DNA of 64,000 nt from Axinella damicornis. Its lineage: Eukaryota; Porifera; Demospongiae; Axinellida; Axinellidae. The position numbers and the translations under genes are program-made. The stretch is from assembly GCA_963931865.1 (NCBI GenBank), contig OZ007509.1, positions 18,844,440 to 18,908,439 of the forward strand, written 5' to 3'. Positions 45,452-64,000 of the stretch are shown piece after piece. Within the stretch, counting starts at the first letter, position 1, and each line of letters starts with the position of its first letter. A model generated the notes under the pieces. That model did no database searches and was not told the origin of the DNA. It saw nothing but the letters and a program-made list of their open reading frames with translations.

Positions 45452-46408
45452 GCTGCTGCAAGGACTGCACTAGCAACCTAGCCACTGCTGCTGCAAGGAC
45501 TGCACTAGCAACCTAGCCACTGCTGCTGCAAGGACTGCACTAGCAACCTAGCCACTGCTGCTGTAAGGACTGCACTAGCAACCTAGCCACTGCTGCTGTA
45601 AGGACTGCACTAGCAACCTATAGCCACTGCTGCTGTAAGGACTGCACTAGCAACCTAGCCACTGCTGCTGTAAGGACTGCACTAGCAACCTAGCCACTGC
45701 TGCTGTAAGGACTGCACTAGCAACCTAGCCACTGCTGCTGTAAGGACTGCACTAGCAACCTAGCCACTGCTGCTGTAAGGACTGCACTAGCAACCTAGCC
45801 ACTGCTGCTGTAAGGACTGCACTAGCAACCTAGCCACTGCTGCTGCAAGGACTGCACTAGCAACCTAGCCACTGCTGCTGCAAGGACTGCACTAGCAACC
45901 TAGCCACTGCTGCTGTAAGGACTGCACTAGCAACCTAGCCACTGCTGCTGTAAGGACTGCACTAGCAACCTAGCCACTGCTGCTGTAAGGACTGCACTAG
46001 CAACCTAGCCACTGCTGCTGCAAGGACTGCACTAGCAACCTAGCCACTGCTGCTGCAAGGACTGCACTAGCAACCTAGCCACTGCTGCTGTAAGGACTGC
46101 ACTAGCAACCTAGCCACTGCTGCTGCAAGGACTGCACTAGCAACCTAGCCACTGCTGCTGCAAGGACTGCACTAGCAACCTAGCCACTGCTGCTGTAAGG
46201 ACTGCACTAGCAACCTAGCCACTGCTGCTGTAAGGACTGCACTAGCAACCTAGCCACTGCTGCTGTAAGGACTGCACTAGCAACCTAGCCACTGCTGCTG
46301 TAAGGACTGCACTAGCAACCTAGCCACTGCTGCTGCAAGGACTGCACTAGCAACCTAGCCACTGCTGCTGCAAGGACTGCACTAGCAACCTAGCCACTGC
46401 TGCTGTAT
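45452..46408. repeat. 35-bp minisatellite, about 27 copies
   Basis: Unit ACTGCTGCTGCAAGGACTGC followed by ACTAGCAACCTAGCC. Units are almost identical; nearly the only variation is C or T in CTGYAAGG, plus one unit with CCTATAGCC. The period of 35 is not a multiple of three and the tract carries stops, so it is not coding. Confidence 0.97.
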
Positions 46409-47372
46409 CATCAGCTGCACTCGTGCTCCTCAACTACAATACAGCCTAGCATTAGCCATTAGCACAGCACACTGTCAGCAAAGCACTGAGAAGACTAAAC
46501 ACAAACTACGTCTGCTTAATACTTGCATCAACTCTTGAAGTGCCTGAAGTCCTTTCACACTGGAGCCAGCTAGCTATTTGCACGAGTCTTCTATCTCACA
46601 AATTTAAATTTATCTGAAATTAGAAACTTACAGTGAGTCAGCAGGATCAGATCAGTGGAAAGTGACTAACCACCCTTCTGCAGATAACGTTAACACTTAG
46701 CCTCATTCCCAGGCTCTCTCCTCAAAAATCGGAAGGTGAGGAGAGAACCTTGGACCGAGGCTAGATATCGATAACACTAGGGCTGAACTCGTGCAAAGCA
46801 ACAGAATTTTAACTACACACCATTGTGTAGTTAGCTACTGTTGCAAGTTACCCCACCCACTATTTTTGCCGTGATGTGCCTTGATGTTTGGCTACAAAGG
46901 AACCACAGCAGCTGGAGCAAATTGAACTTTGCATCGTACTTGTAGCTGGAGGAAAGACTGCGCTACCTTCTGCACTTCACAGCAAGTCTCTATCTGCTTC
47001 CTGTCCCCGCTTTACATATTGTAGGCTCTCCCATCCCAAACAAAAGACGTCAAACCGACTCAAGCGCGACGCATACACATCGCTGACGGACGTGACACGC
47101 CCCCTAGTACATGAAACCACGCCCATCGGCAGGGAGGAATGATACAACTCAATGAGTGGATGGCACCCACCCTGACACCGTGCTGAATTGCAAAGCAGTC
47201 TACCAGTTAGAGCAACAAGCTACTTCCCTGGCCCCACGCATCGATCAAGTGAGCACATACCTTCGGTAATGAACAAACACTAGTTAGTGGTACGCCACGA
47301 TCAGAGGGACAAGTATTGTGAGATGGATGATCGTAGCATCCTAGGACATAGTTGCTAACTCAGGGTCCAGAG
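46409..47372. other. spacer before the DUF4326 gene
   Basis: Holds one hairpin MITE (46698-46763). Otherwise no supported feature; an 84-codon ORF at 46888-47142 has no recognisable content. Confidence 0.4.
46698..46763. mobile_element. hairpin MITE
   Basis: TAGCCTCATTCCCAGGCTC paired with ACCTTGGACCGAGGCTA around CAAAAATCGGAAGG. Flanks share AACACT but not as a clean adjacent duplication. Confidence 0.65.
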
Positions 47373-47798
47373 ATGGCAAGTGGTCTACTACCAAGGGTTG
47401 TTCGTATTCACAGAAAGGGAGGAAAAATCTTGCAAAATTGTGACGTCTACATTGGGAGAGCTGTTAAGAAAGGAGGTTGGAAGTTAGATGCCAGCATTTG
47501 GGCCAATCCATTTAAGCGAACAAAAGGTCTTGCCCCTGGATCAACGTTACTTGCCTATGAGCAGTATGTCCGATCCAACCCTATCCTCATGCATAGGATT
47601 CCCCTGTTGGCTGGGAAGACGCTTGGGTGTTGGTGTAAACCCAACCCTTGCCATGGAGACGTGCTGGTAAGACTAGTCCAAGAGCACTTAGAAAGTGAAG
47701 ACTTCGAGGACGTGCCTGACATTGATGATGAAGAAGCTGAAGACAACTTCAACGATTCCGAGCAGCATGATTGGTCAAAGGACAATAAAGTTGAATAA
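47373..47798 (+). CDS. DUF4326-domain protein, single exon (141 aa)
   Basis: The ORF starts at ATG 47373 (MASGLLPRVVRIHRKGG) and shows the DUF4326 landmarks in order: CDVYIGR, WANPF, a YEQYVRS helix, LLAGKTLGCWC and NPCHGDVLVRLV. It ends in an acidic tail of about 40 residues. DUF4326 is best known from bacteria and phages; its function is not established, but the conserved Cys/His core suggests metal binding (inference). Three AATAAA signals overlap or follow the stop (47784, 47794, 47799), so a eukaryotic transcript is plausible. No intron is seen, unlike its neighbours, which could mean a retrocopy, a transposon passenger or horizontal origin. The domain call rests on memory of the motif pattern. 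Confidence 0.7.
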   Translation: MASGLLPRVVRIHRKGGKILQNCDVYIGRAVKKGGWKLDASIWANPFKRTKGLAPGSTLLAYEQYVRSNPILMHRIPLLAGKTLGCWCKPNPCHGDVLVRLVQEHLESEDFEDVPDIDDEEAEDNFNDSEQHDWSKDNKVE

Positions 47799-47871
47799 AA
47801 TAAACCTGCATCTGTGCTAGTGGAGGGAGTTATAAAATTGGTACTACTTTCATGAACCACCCTGTGTGATC

Positions 47872-48165
47872 ATGAGCGTTATGGCAATTTCAGATGGACA
47901 TTTGATCCGACCTCTTCCTTCAGTTAACATTGTGAACTCTGACCCCTTGGCCAAAGTGGGAACAACATTTTGGTTCTCGTGTGACAAGGAGAGAATGCAC
48001 AGTCATGTCCGGCTACCACATTCCTGGGAAGATGCTCCTGTCAACATTGCTCACATAGACCCAAGTCCAATTCACCCTAAGGTCCTACACCGTACGATAT
48101 GCTCATGTGCTGTTTCGAGAAATCAGAGTGATAGTGCGCAGGAACTCTTGAAGGTCTTGGCTTAG
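47872..48165 (+). CDS. hypothetical ORF 1 downstream of DUF4326
   Basis: A 97-codon ORF from ATG 47872, with FSCDKERMHSHVRLPHSWED and a Cys-containing CSCAVSRNQSD tail. It is not recognised. It lies 73 bases behind the DUF4326 stop and before another ORF in a different frame. The three may be pieces of one decayed element. Coding status is doubtful. Confidence 0.3.
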   Translation: MSVMAISDGHLIRPLPSVNIVNSDPLAKVGTTFWFSCDKERMHSHVRLPHSWEDAPVNIAHIDPSPIHPKVLHRTICSCAVSRNQSDSAQELLKVLA

Positions 48166-48262
48166 CTGACAGTCGGCAGCACTGTGCTCAGACACCATAC
48201 GTGCTTGAAGGAGATAATGTCCATTCTTCGATCCCATCCTTACCAATGTCGAAAGTGATCTT

Positions 48263-48541
48263 GTGGTATACCTCAAAGGTGCTGGAAAGAGGCCCAGGGC
48301 ACAATTCCGTGCTCTTGGCAATGAATTCCATCTCCCAGTCACCTCAGTTGGTGTGACAGAAATGTTTGCAAGTAGGAAAGATACGAAAATTACTCTCAGG
48401 CAGCAAAATGTTGATTTTGTGTGTGTGAGCTTAACAAGACCATTCCTACCGTGGTTGTCATCTCATCTGGACAAGCCACGTTGCTATGCTACGCTATCAG
48501 GTGTTGCAATTTCCAATGGTAGTAACGTTGTTGTACTGTAA
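48263..48541 (+). CDS. hypothetical ORF 2 downstream of DUF4326
   Basis: An open stretch of about 92 codons without ATG at its left edge, containing RAQFRALGNEFHLPVTSVGV and FVCVSLTRPFLPWLSSHLD. It may continue leftward in the same frame from about 48220. Not recognised. It may be an exon or a fragment of the same decayed unit as 47872-48165. Confidence 0.25.
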   Translation: MVYLKGAGKRPRAQFRALGNEFHLPVTSVGVTEMFASRKDTKITLRQQNVDFVCVSLTRPFLPWLSSHLDKPRCYATLSGVAISNGSNVVVL

Positions 48542-49545
48542 TTCACATGCAGTACATAACTTCAAACATTTTCCTTGTTGATCTATAGCTGGTCTCTGCA
48601 TACAACCTGGCATAATACAATTTAGCTACATTCCTTAATTTATGGCTCATGGTTTTACCTACATTGCAATTGGACAGCGGAATATGCAAGAGTGCAGTGA
48701 AAGTGAAAGCGTACAATGGAGTGCAATAGAAGTGGATTGAACCGGCCGTTGAGCGTGCAATGGGATTGAGTAAACTGTACCATGGAAAATGAAGCACCGA
48801 TATGATCGAGATTAAGGCCTAGCTGGCCCGGGCTTCCATATATTGTGACAAGTCTTCCGGCCCTTCCACATACACAGATGTACTAGCTGCTCTGCACACA
48901 TAGGCTGAAAACAGGATTAAGGCACACAAGTACAAAGGACAGACCACCAATCAAGATGAGGTATAAAAAATGTACCATTGGGTGTATGTACATTCACACT
49001 GTGCTATGTATAATATATACAATGTGTGTTGCATAACACAGAAAACCTGTGAGACTAAATTCTACACATCAAAATATACAGCCTTAAGAATAACAGTTTT
49101 AGCGTTAAATTCAGCTATTTCCCCCTGCTGATGGAGTGGAACAAAATGGCCGACATTCGATGAGGGTCCACTCGCATTAAGGACTGCCTACTCTGAGGGA
49201 ATGCGTCACTGTGGGAAGGTGATATGGGCTGGTGTGGGGTGGGCGTGTGTGCAGGTGCGATGTGGGGTGGGCGTGTGTGCAAGTGTGAGGGATGTGGTGT
49301 GTGCCAGAAAGGTTGGGAGCAGGGTGAAGAGAGTGTGCAGTGCAGAGTGTACATGTATGCATGTTTGATGTCACTGAGCTCTTTAAGGAGTGCATGGCCA
49401 TCCAACTACTAATATAATTACAGTCACGACTACCGAGCATACGCGTGTGGAAGTGAAAACTCCTTTCACACACCCACACACCCACATACCATACACACAC
49501 ACACACCCACGCTCACACATTATACACCACACACACATACACACT
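48542..49545. other. spacer without recognised gene
   Basis: Non-coding as far as can be seen. It contains a duplicated GGGGTGGGCGTGTGTGCA stretch (49236-49280) and CA-rich sequence toward 49540. Confidence 0.4.
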
Positions 49546-49873
49546 AGAGCTGGGACAATATATTGATTTTGAAATATATCGTCCATCTATGTACCCAATA
49601 TCAATATCAATACGGCTTACTTAATATCGATATATCGTTTAAACCGATATCGAATCCATATGGCAATTATTGAGTGCATATCTTTCACATGAGCTGTTCC
49701 AGTTTTGGTCAATTGACACACATGTAACAAATCGTTACATGTATGTGAAAATGTACAGTTGTGTGAGCCGTATGCTACTGGATACCAATCCAACCCACTA
49801 TCCAATATATCGATATATCGGCAATATTAAGTTCACAATAATCGATATGCAAAATTTCAATATCGCCCAGCAC

Positions 49874-49876
<3 letters not shown>
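49546..49876. mobile_element. hAT-like MITE with GCTGGGCGATAT-type ends
   Basis: Left TAGAGCTGGGACAATATATTG, right CAATATCGCCCAGCACTA, with AT-rich, ATCGATAT-rich subterminal repeats. Ends of this type are typical of widespread hAT MITEs. It is inserted in a CA tract, so the target duplication cannot be read. Confidence 0.65.
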
Positions 49877-49931
<55 letters not shown>

Positions 49932-49942
49932 ACACACACACA

Positions 49943-49984
<42 letters not shown>

Positions 49985-50026
49985 ACACACACACACACAC
50001 ACACACCACACGCACACACACCCTTT
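49876..50026. repeat. (CA)n microsatellite
   Basis: About 75 CA units with a few TA and CC interruptions, directly downstream (in DOCK orientation) of the DOCK stop codon. Confidence 0.97.
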
Positions 50027-50035
50027 CTTCTGCCT

Positions 50036-59167
<9,132 letters not shown>

Positions 59168-59440
59168 CTACAGGGGGAGCATCGTAAGGGACAGTGTGTT
59201 CATCCGTCAGATCGAGACACACTGACACTCACACCAGCCAACCTTCCCCCTCCCTCACACACTAGCACACCCACCTCACCCTTTCCTCTCCCTCCTAGCA
59301 TGCACTCACATCAGCACACACCTTCCCTTCCCACACCCACCCACCCTCCCTCACACACTAGCATACCCACCTCACCCTTCCCTCTCCCTCCTAGCATGCA
59401 CTCACATCAGCACCACCTTCCCCTCCCACTCACGTATAGT
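59168..59440. other. DOCK intron with CT-rich tandem duplication
   Basis: Two copies of a roughly 110-bp unit containing CACCCACCTCACCC and CCTAGCATGCACTCACATCA (59240-59430). A single related fragment recurs at 60225-60300 behind the next element. Confidence 0.6.
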
Positions 59441-60210
59441 AAGGCATGGCTGAATGAATTGGTCAAATCCGGAGAGATTACGGAAAAGTGTAATTGATAC
59501 ACGGAAGCTACCTCGCGGTTGCGATGTGAGTTAGCTTAGTCCAGCGTTTGTTTGTGTCATCCACAGATGAAACTGCGAGGATGTGACCGCTTCTTTGTAC
59601 GCATAGTAGATGGGTAGTTCGGGGCAAAACAAAGTAGCCTCCATCCGCTTTTGAATCTTGTGCTAGGACTGTGAAAATCGCGGAGCGAGGGTAGAGATGA
59701 CGACGGTGAAGGCCGACACGGAGCTCTTGTAGCTGTTGCTGGAGTCTCTTTTGGTGTTCTGGAGGTAGGTACCTATGTGTATTCAACGATTTTATTTTGG
59801 GAAATCTGCTGTAGTCTACTGTAGCGTTTAAGGCAGCTGAAAAGCACCTTCACAACACCCTTGAAAAGGCTTCTTTTGTCAGTTCTGAAGAAACGTAACT
59901 TTGTTTCAAGTTTCCCAAAATAAAATCTTGAAGATGACATCGTGCTAAGCCTCGATGGAGAGTTTGAAGCTCCTAGGTGCCTTAAGGCATCTCCGTATTT
60001 GTGTGAGAAGTACCCGAGATAACCGCTTTGTCAGCGCGTATTGAGCACCACGTGATTAGTGGGCGTGGTCAACTATGAAGCCATATTAATTCACAAGGGT
60101 GGAGCTTCACTTCAGTGCAGACTGAAAGTCTGTGCCACTTTCATGTGCTGAGATATCGTGTGATGAAGAAGACCGAAATTTAATTCAAAATACAATGCAA
60201 CCATGCCTTA
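59440..60210. mobile_element. TIR element, TAAGGCATGG ends
   Basis: Left GTAAGGCATGGCTG, right AACCATGCCTTA. The surrounding CT-rich DOCK-intron sequence continues on both sides, so this is an insertion. An inner inverted repeat (TTTATTTTGGGAAA at about 59790 and its complement at about 59908) and a 92-codon minus ORF (59508-59786) with no known content lie inside. Confidence 0.55.
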
Positions 60211-60662
60211 ACAGTGCAGAGCACATCCACCTCACCCTCCCTCACACACTAGGACATCCTCTCCCTCCCTCCCTTCCTCCCGACCGACCACTCACACTAG
60301 CACAGCTGTCCCTTGCACTACAGGCGCCATCTTGAGACGCTTATTCAAGCTAGACCCGAAATTACAGCGTTCTCACACAAAGACGGGAGCAGTCTCAACT
60401 GTCTTGATAGACTATTGACCACCATATCTCGAAGGATAAATCGTTCGCATGAACACATCTTGGAACAGTCTGTGCCAAAATCTGCTTCTCGAAGCCGTCT
60501 GACATGGCAATTTCGTTACCGTATTTATGCTAATAAACGGTACATCTAACCTAGCGGTAGAAATTCAATTCTCTCTAATCCAATTAAGCAGTAGCTCAGG
60601 ACGCTAATTATTTTCTGTGATTCTGATACCAGGAAATGTACTTATCCAAACAACACGAGTTC

Positions 60663-61184
60663 CACTGGACTGGAGTGGACTGGACTGGACTGGACTGGAC
60701 TCACCCAAAAATCTGTAAAATGCCTTTTTCAGTGTAGGACAGAAGCTAAGCATACTTATTCAGTCGCTAAAGTTGCTTGCACAGCCCGCTTCCACGTCTT
60801 TGCTCGAGTCGGTAGAGGTCAAAGGTCACGTGCATATTTAATGAGCTTCAGCAATGAGCTTCAGTCAGTCGTGGATGATAGAGGGATATTTATTTCTGTT
60901 TTCTATGCTTCAGCAAAAGGCTGGAGTTCGATTTCTGCAGTAAACAAATGCTCTTGTAATCTTTTCATTGAAGCTTATTAAATATGCACGTGACCTTTGA
61001 CCTCTACCGACTCGAAGAAAGACACGAAAGCAGGCTGTGCAAGCAACTTTAGTGAATGAATAAGTACGCTTAGCTTCTGTGCTACACTGAAAAAGGCATT
61101 TTACAGATTTTTGGGTGAGTCCAGTCCACTCCAGTCCAGTCCAGTCCAGTCCAGTCCAGTCCAGTCCAGTCCACCAGTCCAGTG
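60663..61184. mobile_element. foldback element with GGACT repeats
   Basis: Inverted arms of about 190-210 bases (60663-60860 and 60972-61184) with outer (GGACT)n tandem units, then CACCCAAAAATCTGTAAAATG and a central loop of about 110 bases. The arms still match over most of their length. No coding capacity. Confidence 0.85.
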
Positions 61185-61299
61185 AATAAAGACACCCGAA
61201 TAGGGATTCATACAACAGTCCTTGGACACAAACGAGTTCTCAGCGCGTGGCATCCGATCGTGGTTGATGATGCCCCGGTTTCTATAGCCACGCCGCTGA

Positions 61300-61600
61300 A
61301 AATTATGCAGCGTGTGGCATGGCAGTGGGTGTCCATATCCATCCTGGAATAGTGTAGTCACAACAGTCACAAACGCCGAATGCCAGCGCGTGGCAGTGGC
61401 AGTTGTTCCTGGAATAACAGTCACAAACGCTCAAAATGCAGCGCATGGCAGGGCAGTAGACGCCCAGCCCAGTTCCTGGAATAGTGCAGCTATATACAAC
61501 AGTCACAAACGCTTGAAATGCAGTGCGTGGGATGGCAGTTTGATGCCCATTTCCTGGAATAACGGCAGTCACAAACGATTTCTCTCCAAACGCAGCACAA
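61300..61600. repeat. degenerate direct repeats, about 65-80 bp
   Basis: Four degenerate units each with TTCCTGGAATA, CAGTCACAAACGC and a GCGTGGCAG-like stretch. No reading frame is kept across units. Confidence 0.7.
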
Positions 61601-61617
61601 TTTCTACAAGGCATATT

Positions 61618-63624
61618 ACAACATGACTTAGACTTGAGAATCGTACCAAGCGTAATGCTTGGGACAAGTATAAGTCTCTTGTGCCAAGTGTTATGCTTGG
61701 AACAAGTATAAGTCTCTTGTGCCAAGTGTTATGCTTGGGACAAGTATAAGTCTGACTTATATGGCCCAGTATTTATACACATATTTACTATCCTTATGTG
61801 GGACAAGTATAAGTCACGGGGAGATTAAGTGACCCCCTGCACTTATGGCATTAATGGTAACTGTAATGCAAAGCAAAGGTTAGTGAAGTTTGGCTCAATG
61901 AATTTCATGAATAATTAATGAGCTATATTTTCTACAGGTGGTGGTGGTGGGGGGAAGTTGGCTCAATGAATATTTCATGAATGAACTGCAATGCAAACCT
62001 AAATGTAATAATTTAATTATGTAATGGGAAGTTGACTCAATGAATATCATGAATAGGTAATTAGCTAGGTATTATTGATAATATTAAAGTTTCAACAGCC
62101 AGTTGAGGGGCATCGCACAACCACAGACAATACCCGGCCCAGTATAATGTACAGGTTTGGTATAATAATAGTACATGAATGTAACAACAGACTTAGTGTG
62201 TTCTATACCGTAGTGTACTGAAGAGAGCAGGGGGACATCAGTATAACGTACCTGGGGGTTGACCTAGAAACACCTTACGTCTGTCCCACCCCTTCACAAT
62301 CTCCCTCATTATACATGTCTATCTCATCCGTCACCTCCCTGTTCGAATCTACCTTCTCCCTCACGTGATAAACTCAGCCGAGTGACATCATCACCATCTT
62401 GAAACGCCTTCACCCACTCATCTGCGCCAGCAACCCTATTCAACAACTCCCATCTGCATTATTTATTTTTCTTACAGGTTGAATGAATAATATTTTTCTT
62501 ACAGGTTGAATGAATAAATTCTTTTCTACACTTGCAGCAGCTGTTGTTGACTCAGTGAGAGAGATCGAGTGAAAGATTTAGTAGCGGTCCGAGTTGGTGT
62601 CATCAAAGCTCATGCTAAATTGTTGTACATACAGTGGTTGCTTGTAGTAAGTTTGGTGAATATTGAGCCTACTGAAGGTTATTTACATGCATGGCTGGGT
62701 CCATAGGCCATTACTACACCCGGTCAAGGTGGGCAGGGCTCGTTTGTTGCGCAGATTACGTAGTGGGCAGGGCTCTTTTCGATCTACAGTCAATCATGTG
62801 CACAAAGGTGTCAACAGTTTTAGTGCGGCAATTGCAGCAATTAGTTCCAAGATGTGGGCCAGGAAGGATCTCAAGAGACTTTTTCTGCTGTTTCTACTTG
62901 CTAGTTCAGCACAAACCACCCAGCTAGATGATACCAAGAGAGACCTAGAACGGAAAGGGAATGTTCCAGTTGTTGGACATCTCTCATCCTACTACTGAGC
63001 TCCTTGATGAGGCATCCGGAGCCACTCCTAAATTTTATCTACAAATGTAGCCATGGAGATTACTTCAGAGAGCACTGTTGTGTCTGCTGTTTGTCTCCTG
63101 CTTTGCTACGATTGAACTGGCTTGTTATGGACTGAATGGGAAACCTGGTGGCATGGAGTATGAGCTGAACTCAACACTTAGGTCTGAAATAGCTTTTGGG
63201 CCAACCTCATTGAAGATTACACTAAGTCTTAACAAAATTCATTTAGCCAACTTCATTGCAGTCATTAATTATTCATGAAATTCATTGAGCCAACTTCCCA
63301 CCACCTGTAGAAAATATAGCTCATTAATTATTCATGAAATTCATTGAGCCAAATTTCACTAACCTTTGCTTTGCATTACAGTTACCATTAATGCCATAAG
63401 TGCAGGGGCTCACTTAATCTCCCCGTGACTTATACTTGTCCCACATAAGGATAGTAAATATGTGTATAAATACTGGGCCATATAAGTCAGACTTATACTT
63501 GTCCCAAGCATAACACTTGGCACAAGAGACTTATACTAGTCCCAAGCATAACACTTGGGACATGAGACTTATACTTGTCCCAAGCATTACGCTTGGTACG
63601 ATTCTCAAGTCTAAGTCATGTTGT
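61618..63624. mobile_element. 2.0-kb element with about 350-bp terminal inverted repeats
   Basis: ACAACATGACTTAGACTTGA at 61618 is mirrored at the right end (63605-63624). The arms run to about 61980 and from about 63270. They carry three subterminal 38-bp units (AAGTATAAGTCTCTTGTGCC) and GTACCAAGCGTAATGCTTGG. The 1.3-kb middle has only short ORFs (for example 62663-62998) and no transposase motif. Confidence 0.85.
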
Positions 63625-64000
63625 GAACTGCCTTTCTACAACGGTCCATCCAATCTAGCGATACAAATTCAATCCTACGCGCGGTAGTAATATACTAGTA
63701 CCGTTTTCATGATTAGCATAAATACTGTACACGGAAATCGCATACTAGTAACTCCGAGTTCATAACGAATACCGTAGTGTCCCGCTAATACGCCCCCTTC
63801 GAAAAACGCCCTCCCCCTCTTTTCGCCCAAGTTCCTGCACAGGGTAGTTTGACTCGTTATAACGCCCCCTGGTGAGCGAGTCTTCTAACCTACACTTGCA
63901 GATCGGCAGATCGAGTAGTCACCGTTGACGCCGACGGTACAAGTCACCTCGCTGCCACTCTTTCCCAGGAAATACATGTACCAGGAACTGTTCCGTGATT
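63625..64000. other. right edge of the window
   Basis: No supported gene. CTAGCGATACAAATTCAATC near 63655 resembles 60552-60572, so the same older sequence flanks the inserted elements on both sides. Confidence 0.4.

Noticed and set aside
45452..46408. Repeat array considered as a CRISPR array
   Set aside because: Units are contiguous with no unique spacers; eukaryotic minisatellite. The same applies to 58119-58538.
61101..61725. Overlapping ORFs on both strands in the GGACT and GGAATA repeats
   Set aside because: Produced by tandem repeats; no conserved domain and no frame preference.

Overview
The window looks like nuclear DNA of an animal, most likely a sponge. Genes are split by short introns with GT-AG (once GC-AG) borders. 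One gene is a metazoan-type DOCK family member. The C-terminal death-domain remnants and the HRDISSAN-type kinase resemble families I know from demosponges. The sponge assignment is inference; the eukaryotic assignment is not in doubt. There is no operon structure, no rRNA or tRNA that I can recognise, and no CRISPR.

Region 1 (1-44.5 kb) is a tandem array of four paralogous plus-strand genes, A (325-3698), B (8436-14542), C (19154-26638) and D (37553-44548). Each encodes an N-terminal kelch propeller, a central coiled coil and a C-terminal TKL-like protein kinase. C (788 aa) and D (786 aa) are intact over five exons. B has intact exons but has lost the splice acceptor of its last exon. A is a pseudogene with several independent lesions. 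The repeated unit also carries a decayed gene ending in a death domain behind A, B and C. Unit C is swollen by transposable elements.

Region 2 (44.5-49.5 kb) holds a 35-bp minisatellite of about 27 units and a single-exon DUF4326-type gene with overlapping polyadenylation signals at its stop.

Region 3 (50.0-59.2 kb) is the 3' part of a minus-strand DOCK-D/Zizimin-like Rho-GEF gene. The centre of its DHR-2 domain is missing between two exons of incompatible phase. One intron holds a Ty3/gypsy pol remnant. That remnant is interrupted by a Helentron-like element, which is interrupted by a 3.5-kb TIR transposon, which contains two further elements. The pol also carries a 245-bp internal inversion.

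Region 4 (59.4-64 kb) is mostly foldback and long-inverted-repeat elements.

Pairwise comparison of the paralogous units gives filled and empty sites for many mobile elements. These fix their ends: hairpin MITEs with 9-10-bp duplications, CAGG-ended elements with 5-bp duplications, three families of Helentron-like elements ending in a hairpin plus CTAGT, and a palindrome-headed repeat whose terminal hairpin shows compensatory changes.
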